DNA from: Streptomyces sp. AV19
GTDB taxonomy: Bacteria; Actinomycetota; Actinomycetes; Streptomycetales; Streptomycetaceae
Assembly (NCBI RefSeq): GCF_015999245.1
Contig: NZ_JAEAMR010000004.1
Span: forward strand, 1 to 64,000
DNA length: 64,000 nucleotides
Direction: 5' to 3'
The notes beneath the pieces are model-generated. The model saw only the letters and a program-made list of their open reading frames with translations. It ran no database searches and was not told the DNA's origin. The position numbers were made by a program, and so were the translations under genes. Below are positions 15,558 to 23,761 of this stretch, piece by piece; within the stretch, counting starts at the first letter, position 1; each line of letters starts with the position of its first letter.

Positions 15558-18500
15558 ATGAACACGCAGCGGTATCAGGTCGGCACCGGTGCGCAGGACC
15601 GGGTCGGCGAGCACTTCGTCGTCGTCTTCGCCGGCTACTACCGGCCCTGGGCCACCTGGATCGCCCACCGGCTGGAGAGCCACGGCCACCGCGTCACCCT
15701 CCACCGCTGGGACCCGCCCCGCGAGGTCCCCCTGGAGGACGCCCTCGGCGACCTCCTCCTCGCCTCCGGCCGGATCCTCCTGGTCCTCAGCGACTGGTTC
15801 TTCGAACTCGGCCCGCGCCGCGAGGGCGAGTGGAACGACGCGCTCCGGGGCGTCGTCAACGCCAACGCCGAGCGCTTCGCCGCCGTCAACCTCACCAACC
15901 GCGCCCTGCTCCCCGCCACCGCCGTCCTCGAACCGGTCGACCTGTGGGGCGTCGGCGCCCAGGAGGCCGAGCGCCGCCTCCTCGTCCGCCTCCAGCTGCC
16001 CGACGGTCCGCCCCGCCGCCCCCTGCCCGCCGGCCCCGGCTCCCGCTACCCCAACGACCCGCCGGCCGTCTGGGGCGACATCCCCCGCCGCAACCGCCGC
16101 TTCACCGGCCGCGACGACCTCCTCAACCGGCTCCAGGAGCAGCTCACCGAGGCCGAGCACGGCACCGCCGTCTGCGCCCTGCTCGGCATGTCCGGCATCG
16201 GCAAGACCCAGATGGCCGCCGAGTACGCGCACCGCTTCAGCTCCGACTACGACGTCGTCTGGTGGGTCAACTCCGACACCCGCGGCACCCAGCGCGAACG
16301 CTTCGGCGAACTCGCCCCCGAGCTGGGGCTCAACGCCGGCTCCGAGCCCGGCGAGCGCATCCGCGCCGTCCGCGAGGCACTGCGCCGCGGCGAGCCGCAC
16401 GGCCGCTGGCTGATCATCTTCGACGGCTGGGACGACACCGACATCGCCGACGAACTGCTGCCCGCCGGCCAGGGTCACGTCCTGATCACCTCCCGCAACC
16501 GCAGCTGGGACCGGGCCGGCGCGACCGTCCTCGACGTCCCCGGCTTCCAGCGCCACGAGAGCACGGGCTATCTGATGCGCCGCGCGCCGCGGTTGACTGC
16601 CGACCAGGCCGACGAGGTCTCCGGCGAGCTCGGCGACATCCCCATCGCCCTCGTCCAGGCCGCCGCCTGGCTGGGCGAGTCGGACATGGAGGTCTCCGAC
16701 TACCTGCGCATGGTCCGCGAGGGCGAGCTGTCCGGCCTGGAGTCCCAGCCCGACTTCACCGACATCCCCCGCTCCTCCCTCACATCCTGGTCGATACTGA
16801 TCAACCGGCTCCGCGAGACCCAGCCGCACGCCGTCGAACTCCTCACCCTCTGCACGGCGTTCGGCGCGGGCCGCATCCCCATCGGCCTCATCCGCGTCAT
16901 GCCGCCCGCCCAACTCCCCGAGCACCTGGGCTGGCTGGTCTCGGACCTGCCCAGCTGGACCCGCGCCCTGGACACATTGGTCAACTACTCCGTCTTCACC
17001 CGAGAAACGCGCGATCTGCGGACAGTGCAGGCCAGCGACCCCGGACCGGAGCAGGAATCGGTCCACATGCACCGCCTGGTCCACGACATCGTCACCCGCC
17101 TGTCCTCCCCGGCCGAACGGCAGCTCTACCGCCGCATCGTCCGCCGCATGATCGCCGCGGCGGACCCCGGAAACCCCCAGGACAGCCGCCTGTGGCCCCG
17201 CTACGCGGAGCTGCTCCCCCACCTGGAACCGTCCGGCGCCCTCGGCAGCCACGACTACAAGGTCCAGGAAACCGTCCTCAACATGCTGCGCTACAGCTGG
17301 CAGAGCGGCGAATTCCGCACGGGCGCGGCCCTGGCCGAACAGATCCGCACCCGCTGGACGGACCTCTTCCCGCCCGAACACCCCCGCATGCTCGAACTCA
17401 CCGTCCAGCAGGGCAACATCCTCCGCTCGTACGGCCGCTTCCGCGACGCCTACGAACTCGACCGCGCGACCCTGGACCGCCTGCGTGCCCTCCCCGACGC
17501 GGACGCGACGAGCTTGATGACGGCCACGAGCTGCCTGGCGGCGGACCAGCGCTTCCTCGGCCAGTTCACCGAGGCCCTGCAGATGCAACGCGAGGTCCTG
17601 GAGTCGGCCCTCTCCCTCCTCGGCCCGGAGGACTACACCACGCTGATCGCACAGCACAACCTGGGCGTGGGCCTGAGGTTGTTGGGCCGCTACAGCGAAG
17701 CCTACGAAATCGACCTGGAAACGTTGCGCACCCGCGAGAGCTTGTTGCGCGCCCGCCACGCCGCAACCCTCATGTCAGGCATCGCGTGCGCCCGGGACCT
17801 CCGTCTGATGGGCCGCTACCAGGACGCCCTGGCCCGCCAGGAGCTGGGCATGCGCCTGCACATCCAGATCCTGGGCCCGAACCACCCCCACACGCTCCGC
17901 GCCCGCCACAACCTGGTCCTGTGCCAACGCCGCGCGGGCGTCCCGCACGACATCGGCGCGGCCATGGCAACCCTCCTGGAACAGATGGAACAGGCCCACA
18001 GTCGCACCCACTACTCGACGCTGGGCCTGGTCGTGGACTTCGGCAACTACTGCCGAGAACACGGCGACTTGCACCAGGCCCGAGAGCTGATCGAGGAGGG
18101 CGAGTCCGGCTTCCGCACGCTGCTGGGCCCGGCCCACCCGGTAAGCACGGGAATGCTCTCCAACACGGGCCTGGTCCTCCAGGCGGCAGGCGAACGGGCG
18201 GAAGCCCTGACCATGTTCGAAGCGGCCTTGGCCGGCCTGACGGCCTCCCTGGGCCCGGACCACCCCTGGGTCCTGGGCTGCGCCCTGAACGCCGCGGCGG
18301 GCCGCAACTTCACGGGCCGCCTGGAAAGCGCCCTGGAACTCTCCCGCGAGACCCTCCGCCGAGCCCGCCTGATCCTGGGCCAGGATCACCCCTTCACCCT
18401 CTCCTGCGAGGTGGCCCTGGCAGCGGACCTCCGAGCCCTCCGCGAACACGAGGAAGCAGGCAAGGTAGAAGAGGACGCCCTCCAACGCCTGGCCCGCACC

Positions 18501-18581
18501 CTCGGTGCCCAACACCCCCACGCCATGTCGGCCCGCCAACGCTCGCGCCCTTACTGGGACTTCGAGCCCTATCTGGGCTAG
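15558..18581 (+). CDS. TIR / NB-ARC / TPR protein, FxsT-like
   Basis: The 1007-residue protein has an N-terminal TIR-like domain (about residues 15-135), a STAND NTPase with P-loop GMSGIGKT at 210-217 and Walker B WLIIFDGWDD near residue 285, a winged-helix-like bridge, and about ten TPRs from residue 580 on (repeated LG..HP.T/ALxxxE patterns). It ends RPYWDFEPYLG. This matches the FxSxx-COOH-system TPR protein type. STAND proteins are ligand-gated switches, so it may sense a threat or the modified peptide. It starts at ATG 15558, 99 bp after the HExxH gene. Confidence 0.87.
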   Translation: MNTQRYQVGTGAQDRVGEHFVVVFAGYYRPWATWIAHRLESHGHRVTLHRWDPPREVPLEDALGDLLLASGRILLVLSDWFFELGPRREGEWNDALRGVVNANAERFAAVNLTNRALLPATAVLEPVDLWGVGAQEAERRLLVRLQLPDGPPRRPLPAGPGSRYPNDPPAVWGDIPRRNRRFTGRDDLLNRLQEQLTEAEHGTAVCALLGMSGIGKTQMAAEYAHRFSSDYDVVWWVNSDTRGTQRERFGELAPELGLNAGSEPGERIRAVREALRRGEPHGRWLIIFDGWDDTDIADELLPAGQGHVLITSRNRSWDRAGATVLDVPGFQRHESTGYLMRRAPRLTADQADEVSGELGDIPIALVQAAAWLGESDMEVSDYLRMVREGELSGLESQPDFTDIPRSSLTSWSILINRLRETQPHAVELLTLCTAFGAGRIPIGLIRVMPPAQLPEHLGWLVSDLPSWTRALDTLVNYSVFTRETRDLRTVQASDPGPEQESVHMHRLVHDIVTRLSSPAERQLYRRIVRRMIAAADPGNPQDSRLWPRYAELLPHLEPSGALGSHDYKVQETVLNMLRYSWQSGEFRTGAALAEQIRTRWTDLFPPEHPRMLELTVQQGNILRSYGRFRDAYELDRATLDRLRALPDADATSLMTATSCLAADQRFLGQFTEALQMQREVLESALSLLGPEDYTTLIAQHNLGVGLRLLGRYSEAYEIDLETLRTRESLLRARHAATLMSGIACARDLRLMGRYQDALARQELGMRLHIQILGPNHPHTLRARHNLVLCQRRAGVPHDIGAAMATLLEQMEQAHSRTHYSTLGLVVDFGNYCREHGDLHQARELIEEGESGFRTLLGPAHPVSTGMLSNTGLVLQAAGERAEALTMFEAALAGLTASLGPDHPWVLGCALNAAAGRNFTGRLESALELSRETLRRARLILGQDHPFTLSCEVALAADLRALREHEEAGKVEEDALQRLARTLGAQHPHAMSARQRSRPYWDFEPYLG

Positions 18582-18590
18582 ATTCCTCGG

Positions 18591-19223
18591 ATGGCCAACG
18601 AGGAGCCCTGGCGGTCGGTCGGCCTGCCCGCGTACGGAGATGTCAACGCACCCTTGCTCATCATGGTCGAGGACACCCTCCACTACAGGTGGATGGGGCG
18701 GCGGTTCCAGGTCATCGGCCGAGTGTGCCGTGGCGTCGTCGAGGTGGGCGAGCAGGTCGAGATCATCGGCCTGGGGGAGACGCGAACGGCTGCGGTAAGC
18801 GGCATCGACATGTTCCGACAGCAGGTCGACCGGGCCGAGCCCGGCGACAATGTCGGCCTGGAATTTCACGGTTTGACCCGCGATGACTTCCAACGCGGCC
18901 AAGTCCTCGCCGCACCCGGCTCCATAGCACCGCACACAGACTTCAAGGCGGAGATCTGCATCCGCACGGAGGAGGAGGTCGGCCGCCCGATCATCTTCCC
19001 CCAGGCCCGCAAGCACGCGTTCCACCTGAGCTACGCCGAAACCTTCGGCAAGGTCCTCACCCTCCACCGGGACGGCCAGGACCTGGAACGGCCGTCCCCC
19101 GGTCCCGCCACCCTGACAGCCCGCCTGTTCGAGCCCGTTGCCCTGGAACCGGGCCTGCCCCTCCTCATCCGCGAGCGCGGCAGCGCGATCGCGGACGGCG
19201 TCGTCACGCGCGTCCTCGCCTGA
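18591..19223 (+). CDS. EF-Tu-like protein consisting of domains II and III only
   Basis: The 210-residue protein aligns by eye with EF-Tu domains II and III. Landmarks are GRVCRGVVEVGEQVEIIGL, VSGIDMFRQQVDRAEPGDN, RGQVLAAPGSIAPHTDFKA, and the domain-III end IRERGSAIADGVVTRVLA. There is no G domain: the first 20 residues lead straight into domain II, so it cannot be a GTPase. It begins 9 bp after the FxsT-like gene. TAGATT at 18579-18584 could be a -10 element for a leaderless start at 18591. It may be a decoy or binder of EF-Tu partners, or a divergent paralog fragment. Function unknown. Confidence 0.8.
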   Translation: MANEEPWRSVGLPAYGDVNAPLLIMVEDTLHYRWMGRRFQVIGRVCRGVVEVGEQVEIIGLGETRTAAVSGIDMFRQQVDRAEPGDNVGLEFHGLTRDDFQRGQVLAAPGSIAPHTDFKAEICIRTEEEVGRPIIFPQARKHAFHLSYAETFGKVLTLHRDGQDLERPSPGPATLTARLFEPVALEPGLPLLIRERGSAIADGVVTRVLA

Positions 19224-19230
19224 CGCCGCG

Positions 19231-19482
19231 TCACTCGACGACGAAGGTCCCCTTGGCGGGCAACGTGACCAACAGCCCACGCTCCCGCAACTCCTGAATG
19301 GCACGCCGGGTCGTACCGATGGCGACACCATACTGCTCGGCCAGATCCCGCTCTCCCGGCAGCCGAGCGCCCCGCTTCAGCGTCCCTGCCTCGATCTGCG
19401 CTGCGATGTGGTCCGCGACCTGCATGTACACGTAGGCCGCCTTCGTCGGGTCGACGGGCGAGGTGTCCTGCTCGGCTGCCAT
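19231..19482 (-). CDS. Short GntR-type regulator (cassette A)
   Basis: The 83-residue protein is essentially only the GntR winged helix (YMQVADHIAAQIEAGTLKRG, RDLAEQYGVAIGTTRRAIQ, PAKGTFVVE), with no effector-binding domain. I start at ATG 19482; an in-frame ATG at 19494 is possible. No clear ribosome binding site precedes either. It is divergent from two small genes and has two paralogs at 45377-45607 and 56462-56692 with the same arrangement. It probably represses the divergent promoter through the inverted repeat at 19493-19544. Confidence 0.85.
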   Translation of the reverse strand: MAAEQDTSPVDPTKAAYVYMQVADHIAAQIEAGTLKRGARLPGERDLAEQYGVAIGTTRRAIQELRERGLLVTLPAKGTFVVE

Positions 19483-19492
19483 GGAGGTCAAC

Positions 19493-19544
19493 ATAGAGCA
19501 ATAGCCCGCAACACGTATGAGTGGATAGCGCCTTACTGCTCTAT
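19493..19544. promoter_or_regulatory. Inverted repeat flanking the divergent promoter, cassette A
   Basis: ATAGAGCA (19493-19500) and TGCTCTAT (19537-19544) are perfect inverted copies 36 bp apart. They lie immediately upstream of the GntR start, in the region that should drive both directions. They are candidate GntR half-sites. Confidence 0.5.
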
Positions 19545-19572
19545 ACCGCTCCAGTCGGCAGCTGTACGTTCG

Positions 19573-19625
19573 CCGCACAGAAGACCCCGGCGACGCCTGG
19601 CAGCGCCCCGGGGCATGGCCACCAG
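19573..19625 (+). promoter_or_regulatory. Conserved leader hairpin, cassette A
   Basis: CCCCGG (19585-19590) pairs with CCGGGG (19608-19613). The flanks CGCACAGAAGA and GGGGCATGGCCACCAGCT recur upstream of the corresponding gene in cassettes B and C (minus strand at 45232-45283 and 56323-56377). The conservation covers a transcribed, non-coding leader, so it may be a cis-acting RNA element. Confidence 0.55.
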
Positions 19626-19692
19626 CTGAAACGGAGCTGATGACACGCGGCATCGTATCGATCGCCTACTCGCCTGGGCGAGGAAACTCCTC

Positions 19693-20079
19693 ATGCGGGA
19701 GAGCGAACCGACATACGAAGCTCCTGCTCTCCATCAACCCGACCCTCCCATCGGATACGCCACCCCGACGACCTACATCACCTTCACTCCGCATGGCATC
19801 AACATCGCCTCGCGCACCACCCCTCGGTGTATCTGTCCGGAGGTCAACCAAGGCCGACCAGCGGAAGAGTTGCTCTCTCCCGGAACGTATGTGATCGATA
19901 CTCGAACCGGGCGCCTCGGCCAGGTCATGGGTCACGAAGGCCCTCACCTCCAACTCCGGCCGCCACGAGGCGGACTGGAATGGGAGGCCGGCCCGGGCGA
20001 CGTACGGCCGACCACCGACGGGGAACGCCTGAGCGCCAAGGTCCAGGCCGCCAACTCAATCCACAGGTGGGGTGCATGA
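19693..20079 (+). CDS. Cassette A small protein 1 (WGA-ending family)
   Basis: The 128-residue protein shares with the gene at 55908-56306 the core HGIN(I/L)..R..PRCICP, IDTRTGRLGQVM, LQLRPPRGGLEW, ERLSAKVQ and the end RWGA. No known domain. The expected N-terminus, by alignment to cassette B, starts upstream at 19645, where the codon is ACG rather than ATG (in frame: TRHRIDRLLAW...). ATG 19693 is therefore the first canonical start, and the protein may lack about 16 N-terminal residues. It overlaps the next gene by 4 bp (ATGA). Function unknown. Confidence 0.75.
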   Translation: MRESEPTYEAPALHQPDPPIGYATPTTYITFTPHGINIASRTTPRCICPEVNQGRPAEELLSPGTYVIDTRTGRLGQVMGHEGPHLQLRPPRGGLEWEAGPGDVRPTTDGERLSAKVQAANSIHRWGA

Positions 20080-20267
20080 GGCCCGTACCCGAGACGGAGA
20101 TGCCGGTCACCTTCGCCATGCACTGCACCCGATGTGACGCCGCTTCCGTCCCCCACATCGACTTCACGATCGTCCATACGTGGGCCGTCCAACACGCCGT
20201 CCACAACTCGGCACACACGGCCTACCGCGAGATCCACAGGCATTGGCGAACAGCACCGGCGGACTGA
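20076..20267 (+). CDS. Cassette A small protein 2 (DUF7848-like)
   Basis: The 63-residue protein has the pattern FAMHCTRCDAAS, then HTWAVQHAVHNSAHTAYREIHRHWR, which I recall as DUF7848. Paralogs are at 44740-44937 and 55699-55911. The Cys pair CTRC could bind metal, but cassette C keeps only one of the two cysteines, so this is doubtful. The ATG at 20076 overlaps the upstream stop. The family is a small cytoplasmic protein of unknown function. Confidence 0.75.
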   Translation: MRPVPETEMPVTFAMHCTRCDAASVPHIDFTIVHTWAVQHAVHNSAHTAYREIHRHWRTAPAD

Positions 20268-20286
20268 CCGGCGCCGGTCGGGTAGT

Positions 20287-20339
20287 CCCATACGTCGGCC
20301 CTCCCGCAGAGCCGGTCTGGGGGAGGGCCGACGTATGGG
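20287..20339. terminator. 19-bp perfect hairpin terminator
   Basis: CCCATACGTCGGCCCTCCC (20287-20305) pairs perfectly with 20321-20339 across a 15-nt loop. It ends the cassette A operon 20 bp after the DUF7848-like stop. Confidence 0.85.
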
Positions 20340-20465
20340 GTCGCGCTACGCGTCCGAGAACCCGTCCACGGGCGAGCTGCCGAAGAGCAGGTCGCCCGCC
20401 GGCCGGACATGGCCATGACCTAACCTTGAGTAATCTCCTGGACTGCGGAAACGGAGCACCCCGCC

Positions 20466-22442
20466 ATGCCTGCGCCGGACGTCACGGTCATCATCGCCGC
20501 GTACAACGCCATGCCGTACGTGACCCGCAGTGTCCGGTCGGCCCTCGACCAGTCCTTGGGCGGAGAGCGCGTCGAAGTGATCGTGGTCGACGACGGTTCC
20601 ACGGACGGTACGGCGGCCGAGCTCGACCGCCTGGCGGAACAGGCGCCGCGACTGCGCGTCATCCACCAGCCGAACTCCGGCGGACCCGCCGCCCCGCGCA
20701 ACCTCGGCCTCGACCACGCCACCGGACGGTACGTCTTCTTCCTCGACGCCGACGACCACCTCGGCCCCGAAGCCCTGGAGCGCATGGTCGCGACGGCGGA
20801 CGCGAACGGCTCCGACGTCGTCCTCGGACGCATGGTGGGGGAGGGCGGCCGCCGCGTCCCCCAGTCGATGTTCCGGCGCAACCAGCCGAAGACGGACGTC
20901 TTCACCTCCCGCGTGTACTGGACACTCGGCCCCTTGAAGCTGTACCGGCGTGAACTGGTCGAACGGCATCAACTCCGTTTCGACACCGGCCTGTCGATAG
21001 GCGAAGACCAGCCGTTCACCGCCACCGCGTACCTCAAGGCCGCCGCGATATCGGTGGTCGCCGACTACGACTGCCTGTACTGCCTCGCCCGCGAGGACGG
21101 AGGCAATATCACCGCGCGGGAACACAGCACGCGGATGCGCATCGACCTCTTCCGGACGATGACCGGACTCATCGCCGACCACGTCCCGGCCGGCCCGGAA
21201 CGCGACACCCTGATGCACCGCCACTTCGCCGTGGAACTCCGCGAAGCCGTACTGCAGCTGTGCCGCGAGCCCGAACGGGACGCCCAGGACAAGTTCCTGC
21301 GCGAACTGGCCGACCTGATCACCCCGTACTGGACCGAGGGCCTAGCCGCCCGCCTCCCCGCCGTTTTCCGGCTCCGCTACCACCTCATACGTCACGCGCT
21401 CCTCGACGAACTCCTCACCCTCGTCCGCTGGGAACTGGACCGGGGCGCGGCGAACTCCGAGATAACCACCCTGGCCCCCACGACCACGACGGAACCGGAC
21501 GTCCACGTGGAGAACGGCCGCGCCTACGCCCTCTATCCATACTTCCGCGACTCCACGCTCAACATCCCCGACGACTGCTACGACATCACCTCCGAACTGC
21601 GCGTACGCCACCGCGTCGATACCGCCGACATCAACGGATCGGGGCTGCGCCTCACGGGGCACGCGTACATCCACCGAATACCCGCGAGCGACATCACCAC
21701 GGAGCTCGTGCTTCGGAAGCGGGGGACGAAGACCGAGCAGCGCCTGCCGGTGGCTTCGGTCCCGGGCGCCGGCGACGACGGTGACCTGCCCGGCTTCGAC
21801 ACCGTGATCGACCTCGCGCCGCTCTCACCCGGCCTGTGGGACATCACGCTCGCGGTCGACGCACAGGGAGTGGTTAAGGAAGCTCGCCTGGGCAGCAGCC
21901 GCGCAGAGGCGGTCACGACCGCGACGTCCACGCTGGTCACCGGCACCGGGACGGCCGTAGCCCTCTACACCACGAAGCCGTACGGCAACCTGACCCTGGA
22001 CGTAGGCGAAACCCACCACCGCGTACTGCCTCACCTGCGCGTCACCAGCGCGACGTGGTCACCGGACGACCCGGCCGCTCTGCTCGTGAACGGAAAGTGC
22101 ACTCTGGCGAGTTGGCCGCAGGGCGCGCTGACGGTGTACGCCAGGGACCTGCACGGAGCGAAGCAGGCGGTGCCGGTCGAACCTGACCCGTCCGACGCCA
22201 GTTTCAGGGCGCTGCTGCGGTGCGAGACCGCCGGAGAATGGGAACTTGCCCTCCGGCTGGCGGCGGGGGGCCAGGAGTGGAGCGTGCCGGTACCGCCGAA
22301 TCCTTCGCTCAAGCCCGCCCGTTGGCGACGGTTCGGCCTGCCGTGGTACGCGAAGCCGCTGGCGGGGAGGGACGCGCTGACGTTGCGGGTGGGGAAGGTG
22401 GAGCTGCTCAAGGCGGTGCGGAAGAGATTCGGGGGACGGTAA
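20466..22442 (+). CDS. GT2-family glycosyltransferase with TarS-like C-terminal region
   Basis: The 658-residue protein begins with a GT-A fold: VTVIIAAYNAMPYVTRSV, then VIVVDDGSTDGT, the metal-binding FFLDADD, and GEDQPFTATAYLK near residue 180. After about residue 320 comes a beta-rich part (NGRAYALYPYFRD and several strands) similar in layout to wall-teichoic-acid glycosyltransferases such as TarS. It probably transfers a sugar to a cell-surface polymer from the cytoplasmic side. No transmembrane segment is visible. ATG at 20466 follows ACGGAG. It stands alone between a terminator and a convergent small gene. Confidence 0.85.
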   Translation: MPAPDVTVIIAAYNAMPYVTRSVRSALDQSLGGERVEVIVVDDGSTDGTAAELDRLAEQAPRLRVIHQPNSGGPAAPRNLGLDHATGRYVFFLDADDHLGPEALERMVATADANGSDVVLGRMVGEGGRRVPQSMFRRNQPKTDVFTSRVYWTLGPLKLYRRELVERHQLRFDTGLSIGEDQPFTATAYLKAAAISVVADYDCLYCLAREDGGNITAREHSTRMRIDLFRTMTGLIADHVPAGPERDTLMHRHFAVELREAVLQLCREPERDAQDKFLRELADLITPYWTEGLAARLPAVFRLRYHLIRHALLDELLTLVRWELDRGAANSEITTLAPTTTTEPDVHVENGRAYALYPYFRDSTLNIPDDCYDITSELRVRHRVDTADINGSGLRLTGHAYIHRIPASDITTELVLRKRGTKTEQRLPVASVPGAGDDGDLPGFDTVIDLAPLSPGLWDITLAVDAQGVVKEARLGSSRAEAVTTATSTLVTGTGTAVALYTTKPYGNLTLDVGETHHRVLPHLRVTSATWSPDDPAALLVNGKCTLASWPQGALTVYARDLHGAKQAVPVEPDPSDASFRALLRCETAGEWELALRLAAGGQEWSVPVPPNPSLKPARWRRFGLPWYAKPLAGRDALTLRVGKVELLKAVRKRFGGR

Positions 22443-22454
22443 TGGCCCGAACCC

Positions 22455-22625
22455 CTACCTGAACTGAGCAATTCTGCCGACCAGCCGCAAGGCTGCGAAC
22501 CCAAGCGCTTCGCGCAGCTCGGCGGCATCGGTGAGGACATCCCACCGGTTGTCGTGGTCGGGGAAGACCCAGACTCGGTCGCCCAGGTACCGGCCCGGCG
22601 GGGGCACGAAGAGTTGGATACGCAC
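22455..22625 (-). CDS. Small hypothetical protein, possibly a remnant
   Basis: A 56-codon frame starts at GTG 22625 and ends at TAG 22455. It reads VRIQLFVPPPGRYLGDRVW, then VFPDHDNRWDVLTDAAEL, and ends RIAQFR. Third positions are mostly G/C and the composition looks protein-like, unlike the other two frames. It lies between the glycosyltransferase and the broken transposase, so it may be the end of a gene truncated by the insertion. I do not recognise the family. Confidence 0.5.
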   Translation of the reverse strand: MRIQLFVPPPGRYLGDRVWVFPDHDNRWDVLTDAAELREALGFAALRLVGRIAQFR

Positions 22626-22671
22626 CCTTCGTCACACGGTAGGGGTCAGGGTTCATGTGACCTTGTGACCG

Positions 22672-23005
22672 ATGTCTGTTCGGGTCGTTCCTCCTGTCAT
22701 GGGGCGGGGTGATCTGAGTGATGCGGAGTGTGAGCGGTTACGGCCGTTCCTGCCGGTCAGCAACAAGCATTGTGGCCGGTGGCGGGGACCATCGGCAGGT
22801 GATCGACGGGATTCTTCACCGGGTGCGGACCGGTGTTCAGTGGCGTGATCTGCCTGAACGGTTCGGCCCGTGGAAGACCGTCTATGAACGCCACCGGCTG
22901 TGGTCGGCCGACGGAACCTGGGAGCGTCTGCTCCAGCAGGTTCAGGCCGCCGCAGGCGAGATCAACTGGGATGTCTCGGTCGATTCCACTATCATCCGCG
23001 CTCAT
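22672..23005 (+). pseudogene. Truncated, frameshifted IS5-family transposase
   Basis: The frame opens at ATG 22672 (MGRGDLSDAECERLRPFLP, NKHCGRWRG), then one extra G in the run near 22785-22790 shifts it. The +1 frame continues DHRQVIDGILHRVRTGVQW, RDLPERFGPWKTVYERHRLW and SVDSTIIRAH, the N-terminal half of an IS5-type DDE transposase with the first catalytic Asp in VDST. Homology stops at about 23005, so the C-terminal half with the remaining catalytic residues is gone. It contains a TTA codon and marks a site of past insertion and deletion next to the toxin locus. Confidence 0.85.
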
Positions 23006-23386
23006 AGGGCCAATAGGATGTACGAGCTTTATCGGGCAGGGCCCGGCAGACCGACGGATGCATGGAAGCTCCTTGGAATACAGGCGACTTGGGGGGATCA
23101 GTTGCTTCAACGGAGCTTCGTTGCATACGGCGCGACCACTGCACCACCGGCCCGCCTCGCAAAAACCTGATGCCTTCAGCTGGAATAGGGACGCCGACGG
23201 CGTTCACCAGGTATCTGGTGGTGGGGGGAGCCGTCGGCGTTGGTCCACAGCTGCCAGACCGAGCCCGTCGGCGTGCAAGTCCCGGTACCTCCCAAGTGAT
23301 TCCGGGATCTGCCACGACGTAGTCACGAGGTCTTGCAGCGAACTGCTGAGAATTCCGCAGAGGTGCCGGTAGTGGAACCCGACAAT
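23006..23386. other. Gap without a recognisable gene
   Basis: Between the transposase break and the immunity gene, short open frames exist on both strands, but none has convincing codon usage or a recognisable motif. The segment probably consists of insertion and deletion debris. Confidence 0.5.
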
Positions 23387-23752
23387 TCAGCGGGCGCGCG
23401 CCTCCAGGTATTTCATAAATACGGCTGATGCTCCGTGAGCGCCATTTCTGGCGGACAGGAACGAGTCCAATTCCTCAAACAGGGAATCGATCGCTCGTAC
23501 CTCATCGGTTTCATTGATTTCCCAGGCGTCGTGTGCAGGAACCTGTGCCATCCTCAAGATGAGAAGAGGCCAGGCTAGATTCGCTTCACAGTCAGCCTTG
23601 ATGGCGAGCCACTCTCGGAAGCCAACGAGTAGCCCCCATGCATTCCCGGCATCGCATCCGTTGATGAACGCCACGGCTTCTCGGAAGGATCCGTCCAGTC
23701 CGTAGCTGTTCGGACGTCTTCTGATGTCAGAAAACAGCTGGCGATAATCCAT
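23387..23752 (-). CDS. Probable immunity protein for the adjacent polymorphic toxin
   Basis: The 121-residue protein has the core FINGCDAGNAWGLLVGFREW, then LAIKADCEANLAWPLLILRMA, a pattern I associate with small immunity-like proteins beside actinobacterial toxins. It starts at ATG 23752, 9 bp downstream of the toxin stop on the same strand, exactly where the cognate antidote is expected. G+C is visibly lower than in neighbours and many codons end in A or T, which fits recent acquisition together with the toxin tip. It would bind and block the papain-like domain in the cytoplasm. Family name not assigned. Confidence 0.7.
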   Translation of the reverse strand: MDYRQLFSDIRRRPNSYGLDGSFREAVAFINGCDAGNAWGLLVGFREWLAIKADCEANLAWPLLILRMAQVPAHDAWEINETDEVRAIDSLFEELDSFLSARNGAHGASAVFMKYLEARAR

Positions 23753-23761
23753 GGCGTCCTC

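Noticed and set aside
12729..17759. 1676-codon minus-strand frame
   Set aside because: Mirror of the vWA, HExxH and FxsT-like genes; no ribosome binding site and no recognisable domain.
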